DNA of 64,000 nt from UBA2136 sp047635695. GTDB lineage: Bacteria > Pseudomonadota > Alphaproteobacteria > UBA2136. A program made the translations under genes and the position numbers. The notes under the pieces are model-generated. The model was not told the origin of the DNA and searched no databases. It saw nothing but the letters and a program-made list of their open reading frames with translations. The stretch spans positions 62,001 to 126,000 of the forward strand of contig JBLILN010000001.1 in NCBI GenBank assembly GCA_047635695.1. Reading direction: 5' to 3'. Below are positions 23,744-32,897 of the stretch, piece after piece. Numbering within the stretch: the stretch's first letter is position 1; each line of letters opens with the position of its first letter.

Positions 23744-24535
23744 TTAACCTATGCGCCTATCATCCACTTCACGGTGTCCATATTCTTCTATAAGTTTGAG
23801 GGCAATTTTTTCAATAGCCACTGCCGAGTCACTGTTTGGAAAGGCAATACTTGTCAGTTGCTGCATTTTAACAGCTGTGCTGTACTGTCTGTCGTAAGGT
23901 ATAATGCCGACAAGTGGTAAGTTGATTTTTAAAAACTTCTCAGCGGCCATACGCAGTTTAGCAAAGGTGTTTTTACCTTCAGGTAATGACCCTGCTTGGT
24001 TAATAATAACCTCACAGTTTTCTTTGTCATGTTTTGTCTTAAGTAGTTTTATAACGGCATAAGCGTCTGTAATAGAGCTTGGGTCGGGCGTCACAACTAA
24101 AAATGATTTGTCGGCAAATTTTGTGAAGTTTAAAACTTCTTGGTCAATACCCGCGGCAACATCCAAAAAGACATAGTCGTAGGCACCAGCAAGGTCGCGT
24201 AGTTTTTTAAGAATATCACGACGTTCGAGTGTTGTCATGAAGGGTTGTTTTTCAAAACCACTGCGGCCAGGGATAATATAAAAACCTTTTTCACTTTTAG
24301 CGATAATATCTTCTAGGCTTGCAAACCCCTGAACGACATCGCTTAGGTCTTTCATGGTGTTAATGCCGAGTTGTACGTCAATGTTAGCAAGGCCAATATC
24401 CGCATCAAAAACTAAAACACGTTTGCCTTTTTGTGCTAATTGATAGCAAAGGTTTAGTGTAAAACTGGTTTTACCTGCACCACCCTTACCGCTGGCAATG
24501 GCAATAATTGGTGTGCGTCCGTTTGTATCTATCAT
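23744..24535 (-). CDS. flhG: Flagellar number regulator FlhG (MinD-like ATPase)
   Basis: MinD/ParA-type ATPase that limits flagellar number and acts on FlhF. The deviant Walker A IASGKGGAGKTSFTLNL lies at about 13-29, VLVFDADIGLANIDVQLG near 42 and YVFLDVAAGID near 120. The start at 24535 (MIDTNGR) is chosen because GGGAGAGAAG lies just upstream and the ATG overlaps the flhF stop (ATGA); the ATG at 24550 would add five residues. Length 263. The amphipathic C-terminal helix typical of FlhG is present as IEKIALKLIEEY. Confidence 0.93.
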   Translation of the reverse strand: MIDTNGRTPIIAIASGKGGAGKTSFTLNLCYQLAQKGKRVLVFDADIGLANIDVQLGINTMKDLSDVVQGFASLEDIIAKSEKGFYIIPGRSGFEKQPFMTTLERRDILKKLRDLAGAYDYVFLDVAAGIDQEVLNFTKFADKSFLVVTPDPSSITDAYAVIKLLKTKHDKENCEVIINQAGSLPEGKNTFAKLRMAAEKFLKINLPLVGIIPYDRQYSTAVKMQQLTSIAFPNSDSAVAIEKIALKLIEEYGHREVDDRRIG

Positions 24536-25563
24536 ACTTCTCTCTCCCATGGTAAGCGCGGTTTGCGCATCAATTTTTCTGCAAGCATTGAGGCGTCAAG
24601 TTCAACAATGTCATCTGGCACGTTGGTGCCGTCGGTAACAAAACATACTTTAAGGCCACTGGTAATAGCCACATTTGTGAGGCCACCAAGGTATGTTGTT
24701 TCGTCAAATTTTGTAAATAGTATGCTTTCTGGATGAAGCGGTGCCATGGCAGCTGGTATAGCAGCCATTTCAAGTGGGTTAAGCGTTGCGGGTAACACCA
24801 AATGTACGGCTTTATTTGTAATATTAAGAGCTTCGATACGCTTTTTAAGATGGTTCACCTGTTCGCTATTGAAGGCGTTAATGCCGGGGGTGTCAATAAA
24901 TAGATAGTCCTTATTTGCTAGGGCGTCTTTGGCATTGTGCCAATCTTCTTCACCACGAATAAGCAAGGCTTCTTCACTTAAGGCGTGTGCAAAAATAGCC
25001 ATTTGTTCAAAGCCACCCATTTTTTGATTGTCCATAGTGGTGAGGGCAATACTATGACGGTCAATTTTTTTAGCCGCAGCCAGTTTGCAAATGGTGGTGC
25101 TTTTACCTGCCCCTGTAGGGCCGATGAATATATGCGTTTTACCCTTGGCTAAAGTTTTGGCAGGGGCTTCGAATGGGATCATTTTTGCTAAAATAAGATC
25201 TAAAGTACCAAGGTCGTCAAAGCCGGCATCGCTTAATGCAATGACGGCATTGTCAATTTTCTTTGATATGTTGGGCAAAATACCGTGCTTATCGAGTAGT
25301 TTTTGTAAATCTGATGCATCACGGCCAATTTCAGGGAAGTTATCTGGTATTTTTTCAAAGACTTTTCTCGGGCGGGCTTCTTCAATGCGGCCGGCGTCAG
25401 CTTCTTTGGGCATATCTACTGCGGCGGTAACCTCTAGCAAGTCTTCACCATTAGGGCCTTCAATGCGGCGATTAGCAAGCATAACAGCGTCCTCGCCAAG
25501 TTCAGCGGTAATCATCGCCATGGCGTCAGACATTGTTTTTGCTGTAAATCTTTGCAGATGCAT
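24532..25563 (-). CDS. flhF: Flagellar biosynthesis GTPase FlhF
   Basis: SRP-type GTPase that fixes the polar site of flagellum assembly. The 343-residue protein starts with the FlhF B domain MHLQRFTAKTMSDAMAMI and ELGEDAVMLANRRIEG (about 21-36). The NG domain carries HIFIGPTGAGKSTTICKL (about 144-161), the DTP box FIDTPGINAF near 222 and KFDETTYLGG near 285. The C-terminus is short. Presence with flhG suggests polar flagellation (inference). Confidence 0.95.
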   Translation of the reverse strand: MHLQRFTAKTMSDAMAMITAELGEDAVMLANRRIEGPNGEDLLEVTAAVDMPKEADAGRIEEARPRKVFEKIPDNFPEIGRDASDLQKLLDKHGILPNISKKIDNAVIALSDAGFDDLGTLDLILAKMIPFEAPAKTLAKGKTHIFIGPTGAGKSTTICKLAAAKKIDRHSIALTTMDNQKMGGFEQMAIFAHALSEEALLIRGEEDWHNAKDALANKDYLFIDTPGINAFNSEQVNHLKKRIEALNITNKAVHLVLPATLNPLEMAAIPAAMAPLHPESILFTKFDETTYLGGLTNVAITSGLKVCFVTDGTNVPDDIVELDASMLAEKLMRKPRLPWEREV

Positions 25564-25777
25564 TAAAAATTCCCTGTAAAAATCATATTTTAATTAGATT
25601 TTATTCCCCTGCGTTCACTATACATAAAAACGCATAAAATTACCATCAATCGTGATAATTTTACCCATAATTCTACATTTATGTTCTTTTTTTGCAATTT
25701 ATTGACATAATGCCTTGAATTTTAATGTTTAAATAGCTATATAGTTAATTAATTATACCGACCACGAGTAACGTTTT

Positions 25778-26182
25778 ATGAGCAATATTATTGCGAACCA
25801 CCTCAAGAAGGTTTTTCACGGACTACCTGTGAAAAATATTGAAGCTTCAGTTCAGTTTGCATCTCGTAATCTTCAACAAGCGGCGACGCATGTGTTGAAT
25901 TTTTATAGTGAGCAAAATGCCCAAAATTTTAAAAAATTAAAGGCCGATCAAATTTATTGGCAGAGTTTTTTAAGTGATTGGGTGGCTGATATTGAATTAA
26001 AATGTGCTGTTTTAAGTTTGATGAATAAGAAAAAGGCGCTTGTTCTTCAAGTTCATATACCATATTTAAAACAACTTGCTGCCAACCCTGATGCCATGCC
26101 TGAAAACAAAGCGGCACCAAAAAAGAAACCTAAAGGTGAAGCGCCTTTGGCTTTGAAGCAACCGCCACGTATGATGCATTAG
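25778..26182 (+). CDS. Hypothetical protein, 134 aa
   Basis: The only plus-strand gene between flhF and flhA. Residues 1-95 are predicted helical, with KNIEASVQFASRNLQQAATH (about 19-38) and DWVADIELKCAVLSLMNKKK (about 69-88), and the last 35 residues are a basic Pro/Ala-rich tail ending PPRMMH. No family recognised. A TTGACA with a TAATGT-type -10 sits about 70 nt upstream, so it has its own promoter, and a terminator follows. Codon use is like its neighbours. Confidence 0.7.
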   Translation: MSNIIANHLKKVFHGLPVKNIEASVQFASRNLQQAATHVLNFYSEQNAQNFKKLKADQIYWQSFLSDWVADIELKCAVLSLMNKKKALVLQVHIPYLKQLAANPDAMPENKAAPKKKPKGEAPLALKQPPRMMH

Positions 26183-26196
26183 CCTTTTATCGAATT

Positions 26197-26228
26197 AAAA
26201 AGACCTCTCATGTGAGAGGTCTTTTTTT
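26197..26228. terminator. Bidirectional terminator between the 134-aa gene and flhA
   Basis: AAAAGACCTCTC and GAGAGGTCTTTT with ATGT loop and long T run. Confidence 0.92.
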
Positions 26229-26349
26229 GCCATAGCCGTAAAGGTTAAAAATAAAATAATATTGTCTATGAGGTTAAGTCAGGCGAACCTGCCGTAAAGT
26301 GTCTAAAAAGAGGATGACCATGTTTATGGGATTAAAACGCCACGAGTGG

Positions 26350-28440
26350 CTAGACGCTAGCGACCGTTTTAATTTTCATCCGAGGGTGAATTTCTGCCTG
26401 TGACATAACGCTAATAGAAGGCAGGGCACGCTCTAGCACGCTACGGACAAAGGGGCGCATGGACGGTGACGTCAGTAAAATAGGCTGCAAGCCTGACATC
26501 ATCTGCGTGTCGAATATATCGCGGGTTGTTTTTATGAACTGCTGTACCTTTGTCGGCTCCATCGCAAGTTGACGTTCGTCACCGTCTATATGGATGGACG
26601 ACCCAAATTCTTTTTCCCAAACGCCGCTTAACGAAACAATGTTGATCACCCCTGTGTGGTCAAGGTGCGTTGTGCATATTTGACGGCTAAGGCGCTGGCG
26701 TACCATTTCAGTAAGCTGTGTGATGTTGCGAGTACTTTGAATACCGTCACTTAAAGATTCTAAAATGGTAGGCAAGTCACGGATAGAAACACGTTCTGAA
26801 AGTAAGTTTTGCAATACTTTTTGTAACATACCAATGGTGATGGTTGTAGGTACAAGTTCATCAATTATCTTGCCGTGCTCATGACGGATTTCGTCGAGTA
26901 GTTTTTCCGTTTCATTACGGGTGAGAAGTTCAGCTAAATGATCTTTCACAATTTCTGTGAGGTGCGTGGTAATAACGGTCGCGCAGTCAACCACCGTATA
27001 ACCATTGAAATTGGCTTCTTCACGTTTGCTTTCGTCAACCCATTTAGCAGGTAAACCAAAGGTTGGCTCAATCGTGTCTTCACCTTCCATAGGTGGCGCA
27101 CTGCCTGTTGGGTCCATGGCCATCAAGCTACCTGGCTTAAGGCCACCGTTACCGGCCGAAATGTCTTTAATCGTAATTTGGTAAGCGCCACTATCGAGCT
27201 GCATATTATCTTGAATACGAATAGAAGGGACAACAAAGCCCATTTCCTTGGCCATTTGACGACGCATCGCTTTAATTTGTTCGGTTAATTTACCGCCTTT
27301 GGCCTCGTCAATAAGGCCAAGTAGGCCATAACCAAGTTCAAGGCGTAATGTATCAATATGCAAAATGCTGGCAATAGGTTCTTCTGAAGGCTTGGCTTCT
27401 TCCGCTTTTTCTTCGTCGGCATCCATTTGTACTTTGGCAGCGGCTTTGGATGTTTGTTGTTGTGTATAATAAGCCGTACCGCCTAGTAATGCGGCCATAA
27501 ACCAAAATGGCAATATAGGCATATTTGGTAAGAGGGACAGGAAAAACATCAACGATGCAGCCATATAAAGCGGCACAGGGTTTTCAGATATTTGTGAAAA
27601 TATCGCTTCACCTGCGGCTTCTTTAGAGCCTGATTTGGCTACTAAAATACCCGCAGCTGTTGAAATAACAAGGGCTGGAATTTGTGCAACCAGTCCGTCA
27701 CCAACTGTAAGCAACATATAGCGGTCAGCCGCTTCACCCGCAGCCATATCGTAGGTTACCATACCAATACCCATGCCAACAGTAATGTTGAGGGTGGTAA
27801 TAATTAAACCAGCAATGGCATCACCACGTACAAATTTACTGGCACCATCCATGGCACCAAAGAAGCCTGTTTCTTGTTCAAGGTCGGCACGCCTTTGACG
27901 GGCATCGTCTTCTGAAATGAGGCCTGAGTTTAAGTCGGCGTCAATGGCCATTTGTTTACCAGGGAGTGAATCTAAAGTGAAACGTGCGGCAACCTCAGCA
28001 ATACGTCCAGAACCTTTGGTAATAACCACAAAGTTGACGATTACTAAGATCAGGAAAATGATAAGACCAATAATAAATTGTCCACCCATCACCAGTTCAC
28101 CGAATGTTTCAATAATTTTACCAGCGGCGGCGCCGTTTTCATGTCCGTGGCCAAGGATAAGCCTTGTGGATGCAACGTTAAGGGACAAGCGTAACATGGT
28201 GGTAATTAAAATGAGCATAGGGAAGGCGCTAAATTCCATGGCTTTTTTTACAAATAAGACAGTGAGTAATACAATGATGGCAGCGGTAATGTTCAGCGCG
28301 AACATAAGGTCTAAAAGCCATGCAGGAATAGGCACGAAAAGAAGGGAGAGTATAAAGATAACTCCCATTGCCAGAATGATTTCACTCTGCTTCAGCGTGT
28401 TTAAAACACCGTTTATATTTTGTCTTGTTTTTGTCGCCAT
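26350..28440 (-). CDS. flhA: Flagellar export gate protein FlhA
   Basis: Nonameric export gate and proton channel component of the flagellar type III apparatus. About 696 residues with eight membrane helices in the first half, the FHIPEP-region signature DLNSGLISEDDARQRRADLE near 185, and a cytoplasmic C-terminal domain (about 340-696) with GYGLLGLIDEA and LLTSPSMRPFVRSVLERALP near 660. ATG at 28440 (MATKTRQ) is taken as the start; the longer reading would need a TTG at 28458. No neighbour overlaps it, and the upstream intergenic region shows no sigma-54 match. Confidence 0.96.
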   Translation of the reverse strand: MATKTRQNINGVLNTLKQSEIILAMGVIFILSLLFVPIPAWLLDLMFALNITAAIIVLLTVLFVKKAMEFSAFPMLILITTMLRLSLNVASTRLILGHGHENGAAAGKIIETFGELVMGGQFIIGLIIFLILVIVNFVVITKGSGRIAEVAARFTLDSLPGKQMAIDADLNSGLISEDDARQRRADLEQETGFFGAMDGASKFVRGDAIAGLIITTLNITVGMGIGMVTYDMAAGEAADRYMLLTVGDGLVAQIPALVISTAAGILVAKSGSKEAAGEAIFSQISENPVPLYMAASLMFFLSLLPNMPILPFWFMAALLGGTAYYTQQQTSKAAAKVQMDADEEKAEEAKPSEEPIASILHIDTLRLELGYGLLGLIDEAKGGKLTEQIKAMRRQMAKEMGFVVPSIRIQDNMQLDSGAYQITIKDISAGNGGLKPGSLMAMDPTGSAPPMEGEDTIEPTFGLPAKWVDESKREEANFNGYTVVDCATVITTHLTEIVKDHLAELLTRNETEKLLDEIRHEHGKIIDELVPTTITIGMLQKVLQNLLSERVSIRDLPTILESLSDGIQSTRNITQLTEMVRQRLSRQICTTHLDHTGVINIVSLSGVWEKEFGSSIHIDGDERQLAMEPTKVQQFIKTTRDIFDTQMMSGLQPILLTSPSMRPFVRSVLERALPSISVMSQAEIHPRMKIKTVASV

Positions 28441-28624
28441 AGGCGTAGCGTAACACAAGCTCAGCCAGTTTTACAGCAAACAACGACATTGGCAGATAGA
28501 TCGTTATTTAAGGTTTGGCAATTAAGCCACTTTTTTTTGTTTAGGGCTTGAAATTATAAATAAAGTTACTATTTTAAAGGTAGCACTAAAAACTTGAGCT
28601 TTAACTCTATTCCTTTTTACTTAA

Positions 28625-28638
28625 TCCCTTTAAGGGGA
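28625..28638 (+). promoter_or_regulatory. Hairpin at the ribosome binding site
   Basis: TCCC-TTTAAG-GGGA immediately before the ATG at 28644, preceded by a pyrimidine-rich stretch. The SD AAGGGG lies in the loop and 3' arm. Confidence 0.35.
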
Positions 28639-28643
28639 AAACT

Positions 28644-29081
28644 ATGAAATTCTTAACATTTATTTTTATTGTAATACTACCTTTTTCTGCCTTATCAAGC
28701 GAAGTAGCTGGTGATAATAAAGAAGATCACCGATACGCTTGTGAGTCATTTGTGAAACCAATCTATTTGAAACATCAAAAGGTATTGAAAACTTATTTTA
28801 CAGAAAGTGTAGCTGGGGATGGTAGGACTTATGGGTTAGCAATTATTTATACTTATGGTTTAAACGGCTGGGCGTCTGCTTTAGGTTTACAAGTGATTAT
28901 GGACGCGGCAACACAAAAACTTCACGATGCAGCTGAAGATTGTCAGACAGTAAAATCATTGTCGGCTGACGATATAATTCATTTAAACACATATTTTACT
29001 GAAGTTAATACTAAGGTGAGGGTTATTGTAGATGATTTTATCAAAAATGTTTACAACCCCGCACATGTAAAGCCTGAATAA
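28644..29081 (+). CDS. Exported hypothetical protein, 145 aa
   Basis: N-terminal Sec signal peptide (about 1-19, ending ALSS), then a mostly helical mature part with two Cys (in YACESF and EDCQTV) that could form a disulfide in the periplasm. The middle, ESVAGDGRTYGLAIIYTYG (about 53-71), is hydrophobic. No family recognised. Single gene with a bidirectional terminator after it. Confidence 0.75.
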   Translation: MKFLTFIFIVILPFSALSSEVAGDNKEDHRYACESFVKPIYLKHQKVLKTYFTESVAGDGRTYGLAIIYTYGLNGWASALGLQVIMDAATQKLHDAAEDCQTVKSLSADDIIHLNTYFTEVNTKVRVIVDDFIKNVYNPAHVKPE

Positions 29082-29094
29082 CTGGATATCGGTT

Positions 29095-29125
29095 AAAAAA
29101 AAGCACTCTTGGGTGCTTTTTTTTT
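29095..29125. terminator. Bidirectional intrinsic terminator
   Basis: AAAAGCAC / GTGCTTTT around TCTTGG, with flanking A and T runs; shared by the 145-residue gene and the convergent gcdH. Confidence 0.88.
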
Positions 29126-29136
29126 CGTTGTCGCTT

Positions 29137-30306
29137 TTAACTAAATGCTTGGATACCTGTAAGTGCGCGGCCGATGATGAGTGCATGAATATCAGCCGTA
29201 CCTTCGTACGTTACCACTGCTTCAAGGTTCATCAAATGGCGCATAATTTGATATTCGTCATTCACGCCGTTACCGCCGTGCATATCACGGGCAATGCGTG
29301 CAATCTCTAAGGCTTTTATTGTGTTGTTACGTTTGGCATAACTTGTCATGTGGTAGTTGTCTTGCCCACTATCTTTCAAACGGCCAAGCTGTAATGAAAG
29401 TAGGCGGCCTGTCGTAATGTCAGTACTCATGTTCGCGAGTTTGAATTGAATAAGCTGATTGGCTGCAAGCGGTTTATTAAACTGTTTACGTTCCATTGTG
29501 TAGGCCATTGTTTGGTCAAGGCAAGCTTGCGCCGCACCCATGGCACCCCATGAAATACCGTAGCGGGCACTGTTTAAACAGCTAAATGGTCCTTTAAGGC
29601 CTTTAACTTCGGGGAATTTGTTTTCTTCAGGTACGAAAACGTCTTGCATGACAATCATACCCGTTTCAGAAGCAAGGAGTGAAAGTTTACCTTCAATGGT
29701 TGGGCAGGTAAGGCCTTTCATGCCTTTTTCGAGCACGAAACCACGAATATCACCTTCGTCATCCTTCGCCCAAACAACCAATACGTCGGCAATAGGGCTG
29801 TTGGTGATCCATGTTTTTTCACCGTTTAAAAGGTAACCACCGTCTACGGTTTTAGCACGTGTGCGCATAGATGATGGGTCAGAGCCTGCGTCAGGTTCGG
29901 TTAAGCCGAAACAACCGATATATTCACCCGTGGCAAGTTTTGGCAACCATTTTTCCTTTTGTGCATCGGGTGCAAATTCGCGAATAGGGTGCATAACCAA
30001 AGAACTTTGTACGCTTAAAAACGAACGAAAAGCACTGTCGCAATATTCAACTTCTTGATTGACGAGGCCATAGGAAACATAGCCTAAATCGAGGCAGCCA
30101 TAACCTTCAAGTTGTAGGCCAAATAAACCCATTTCTCCCATTTTGGCGACAATTTCACGGGGGAATTTTTTATGACGGTTCGCTTGAATAATAAGCGGCT
30201 GAAGTTCACCTGTGACAAAGTCCCTTGTGGTATCACGTAACATGCGCTCATCTTCGCTTAATAAGCTTTCAATATTTAAAGGGTCTTGGGCGTTGAATGT
30301 TGTCAT
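29137..30306 (-). CDS. gcdH: Glutaryl-CoA dehydrogenase
   Basis: FAD enzyme that oxidises and decarboxylates glutaryl-CoA to crotonyl-CoA in lysine and tryptophan breakdown. The 389-residue acyl-CoA dehydrogenase carries signatures particular to this subfamily: ARYGISWGAMGAAQACL near 235, NQLIQFKLANMSTDI near 275, RDMHGGNGVNDEYQIMRH near 337 and the catalytic Glu in VVTYEGTADIHALIIGRALTG near 365. ATG at 30306 (MTTFNAQ) has GAGAGC about 8 nt upstream; 30321 is an alternative start. Monocistronic. Confidence 0.94.
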   Translation of the reverse strand: MTTFNAQDPLNIESLLSEDERMLRDTTRDFVTGELQPLIIQANRHKKFPREIVAKMGEMGLFGLQLEGYGCLDLGYVSYGLVNQEVEYCDSAFRSFLSVQSSLVMHPIREFAPDAQKEKWLPKLATGEYIGCFGLTEPDAGSDPSSMRTRAKTVDGGYLLNGEKTWITNSPIADVLVVWAKDDEGDIRGFVLEKGMKGLTCPTIEGKLSLLASETGMIVMQDVFVPEENKFPEVKGLKGPFSCLNSARYGISWGAMGAAQACLDQTMAYTMERKQFNKPLAANQLIQFKLANMSTDITTGRLLSLQLGRLKDSGQDNYHMTSYAKRNNTIKALEIARIARDMHGGNGVNDEYQIMRHLMNLEAVVTYEGTADIHALIIGRALTGIQAFS

Positions 30307-30502
30307 AAGTTCAGCTCTCATATGTATTATTATTAATTTTATTTAACTAAAATACCATGGTTTCGGCTAATGGCTCAAGTAATTGATTGTCTTGTACATG
30401 TTTTACTGCCTAAACTTTTATATACGAACAATATAACAAGGCAAAACCTTAAAAAATGAAGAACCTTAAAACTTGCTTTTGTAAATATACAGGAGAAATT
30501 AA

Positions 30503-31717
30503 ATGTCCATTCGCATAAAAATGATGCTGATCTTTTTTTGCCTTGCCACACTACCATTGGTTACACTTTGGGGTGCGCATAAAGACCTTCAAAAAAAGGC
30601 CACGCAAGATTTTTTATCCTTTATGGAAGGTACTTTTGTGGACTGGACAGACGGCGAGTTTGAAAGTATTTCACTCGATGCTTCCATTCACATGCGGGAG
30701 AAGATTTTATTTTTAAACAAAGTGGCTTCTTATCAAGCCAACCTACTCGAACGAGAGCTATTGACGCCTGAAGGTAAGGTGGAAAATGTTTGGCAACAAA
30801 TGAGCCTCTCTAACTTTATGGGTTTTGCAGAAAGTACCTTGCATCAGGTTTCCCTTTTATCGGGAGAACATAGCGCTTTCCCAAAAGAAGGATATAGCGA
30901 CGTACAAAATAAGGTTTGGTATCAAAATGCCTTGAAATCAAAGGAAATTATAACCCTGATTGATAATGATGCGGGCACATTTTTAGAACCTGAATTTGTA
31001 TTGGCAAAGTCATTGAAAAACTCAAATGGACGTGTTTTAGGGGTGAGCTCTATCCATTTTAAATTACCTGGTATTTTTCCAAGTAAAGGCAGTTTTGCTT
31101 TGAGTAATAGCACTTATAGAAATAGCAGTATTGAAGGTTTTCTTTTAAGTGTCGATGATAAAGATACGATGAATGTTATTGTAACACAGAGACGAGATTA
31201 TAGGTCTCCTGCTTTGAATTGGAATATTCCTTTTTTACCAGATACTTTAGATAATAAAAAAGAAGTCATTGAAAAAATAAAACAAAAAGTACTGCGTGAA
31301 AAACGTATCTATATTGTTAAAACGGCATTAGGAGGTGAGCGCTACTTGTGGTCCTTTTCACCCGTGGGTGACGATAATATCGTGCTTGCCATTTTAAAAC
31401 CCCTCGAGACGGTCAATGACCAAGTGGGCGTGGTGACATCTGTAGGTGAAACAGTTTTACTAAATCAACAAAATAAATTTATGTTGGTTTGGGGTGGGTC
31501 TATATTATTTGCTGTTATTATTTCGCTGTTTTGTTCTTTCTTCTTTGTACGCAGACTTAAAAAACTGATTTATTCTATAAACCGTGCAGAAGAAGGCGCA
31601 CCCTTTGCTTTTGAACATGAAGGGGGCGGTGACGAAATTAGTGATTTATCGTACAGCATAGAAAGTTTTATGCGTCACCAAAAAGAGAAAGATGCAAAAC
31701 CCCCACCAACGCTCTAG
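30503..31717 (+). CDS. Receptor-like membrane protein without an output domain
   Basis: A 404-residue protein with a chemoreceptor-type sensory module. A signal-anchor helix (about 6-24), a large periplasmic domain (about 25-320) of Cache-like composition, a second membrane helix (about 325-349; FAVIISLFCSFFFV) and a HAMP-like segment (about 350-395) with the GDEISDLSYSIESF hallmark. It ends about 10 residues after HAMP (KDAKPPPTL); the methyl-accepting, kinase or cyclase domain expected next is absent. The stop is only 4 nt from that of the convergent acyl-CoA dehydrogenase. AGGAG lies about 8 nt before the ATG. Role uncertain. Confidence 0.82.
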   Translation: MSIRIKMMLIFFCLATLPLVTLWGAHKDLQKKATQDFLSFMEGTFVDWTDGEFESISLDASIHMREKILFLNKVASYQANLLERELLTPEGKVENVWQQMSLSNFMGFAESTLHQVSLLSGEHSAFPKEGYSDVQNKVWYQNALKSKEIITLIDNDAGTFLEPEFVLAKSLKNSNGRVLGVSSIHFKLPGIFPSKGSFALSNSTYRNSSIEGFLLSVDDKDTMNVIVTQRRDYRSPALNWNIPFLPDTLDNKKEVIEKIKQKVLREKRIYIVKTALGGERYLWSFSPVGDDNIVLAILKPLETVNDQVGVVTSVGETVLLNQQNKFMLVWGGSILFAVIISLFCSFFFVRRLKKLIYSINRAEEGAPFAFEHEGGGDEISDLSYSIESFMRHQKEKDAKPPPTL

Positions 31718-31721
31718 CGCT

Positions 31722-32870
31722 TTAAGATAAAATACTGCGTGCAATCACAATGCGTTGTACTTCTGATGTGCCTTCACCAATTTGTAAAATACGTTGGTCA
31801 CGCCAAAAGCGTTCGACCGGGTATTCTTTCATGAGGCCATATCCACCATGAATTTGAATAGCCATGTCTGTCACTTCACCTGCCATTTCTGTGCAAAAAA
31901 GCTTCGCCATTGCCGCTTCTTTTGTAAAACGGACATGCTTGTCACGTAGCGGACAAATGCTGTAAAGGAAGGTGCGTGCATGTTCAATTTTCATTGCCAT
32001 GTCGGCAAGCTTGAATGAAATGCCTTGAAAATCAGCAATAGCATGGCCAAATTGTTTGCGTTCTTTAGCATATTCAATAGCCGCTTCATAAGCGCCTTGC
32101 GCGGCACCTAAGGCCATGGCTGCAATACCCAGTTTACCACTGTCTAATGTTTTAAGCATTTGCTTAGAACCTTCGCCAAGCTTGCCTAAAATATGTGCGT
32201 CTGTTACTTCAACGTCGTCAAAATAAACTTCAGCTGTGTCCGACGCACGCCACATTAATTTTTCATGCATGGGTTTTGTGCTTAACCCTTTGCTACCCGC
32301 TTCAACAATAAAACAAGTGAGCTCAGGCGAACCATCGGCCTTCTCCCCAGTTTTTGCTTGCACGGTAATGCCTGCATTCATAGAGGTAGATGCATTGGTG
32401 ATGAATATTTTAGAACCGTTAATTACCCATTTATCAGCCACTTTTTGAGCGGTTGTTTGCGTACCGCGTGAGTCTGACCCTGCGTTGGATTCTGTGAGGC
32501 CAAACGACCATAATTTTTCACCTGTACAAAGGGCAGGGAGATATTTTTGTTTTTGTGCGTCACTGCCAAAATAAACAAGTGGGCCACAGCCAAGCGAATT
32601 GTGTGCTGTGACGGTTGCGGCTTGTGAACCATCCACGCGGGCTATTTCTTCCATGGCAATAACATATGAAAGTGTGTCCATGCCGTGGCCACCAAATTCT
32701 GTCGGTACATAAATACCAAATAAGCCAAGCTCACCCATTTTTTTGGTGAGGTCTTCACAAAATGTTTCGCTATCTTCAAGTTTAGCGGCCACAGGTTTAA
32801 TGTCGCTTTCTGCAAATGCGCGTACGGCGTCTCTTAGTAAAATATGTTCTTCTTTTAAAAGGTGGTTCAT
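31722..32870 (-). CDS. Acyl-CoA dehydrogenase
   Basis: FAD-dependent alpha,beta-dehydrogenation of an acyl-CoA thioester, with electrons passed to ETF. The 382-residue protein has the usual order: N-terminal helical domain, FGLTESNAGSDSRGTQTTA near 127 (flavin-contacting), beta domain, and C-terminal helices with MAIQIHGGYGLMKEYPVERF near 333 and the catalytic Glu in IGEGTSEVQRIVIAR near 366. It belongs to the short- or branched-chain group; the substrate cannot be fixed from sequence. Its 5' neighbour is the fused IorAB gene 28 nt upstream, so the pair likely forms an operon for amino-acid-derived CoA esters. Confidence 0.92.
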   Translation of the reverse strand: MNHLLKEEHILLRDAVRAFAESDIKPVAAKLEDSETFCEDLTKKMGELGLFGIYVPTEFGGHGMDTLSYVIAMEEIARVDGSQAATVTAHNSLGCGPLVYFGSDAQKQKYLPALCTGEKLWSFGLTESNAGSDSRGTQTTAQKVADKWVINGSKIFITNASTSMNAGITVQAKTGEKADGSPELTCFIVEAGSKGLSTKPMHEKLMWRASDTAEVYFDDVEVTDAHILGKLGEGSKQMLKTLDSGKLGIAAMALGAAQGAYEAAIEYAKERKQFGHAIADFQGISFKLADMAMKIEHARTFLYSICPLRDKHVRFTKEAAMAKLFCTEMAGEVTDMAIQIHGGYGLMKEYPVERFWRDQRILQIGEGTSEVQRIVIARSILS

Positions 32871-32897
32871 AAGTTATTTCTTCTTTTGTTATGGTTA

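Noticed and set aside
27917..28453. 178-codon frame antisense to flhA
   Set aside because: Shadow of the hydrophobic flhA N-terminus; no SD and no recognisable protein.
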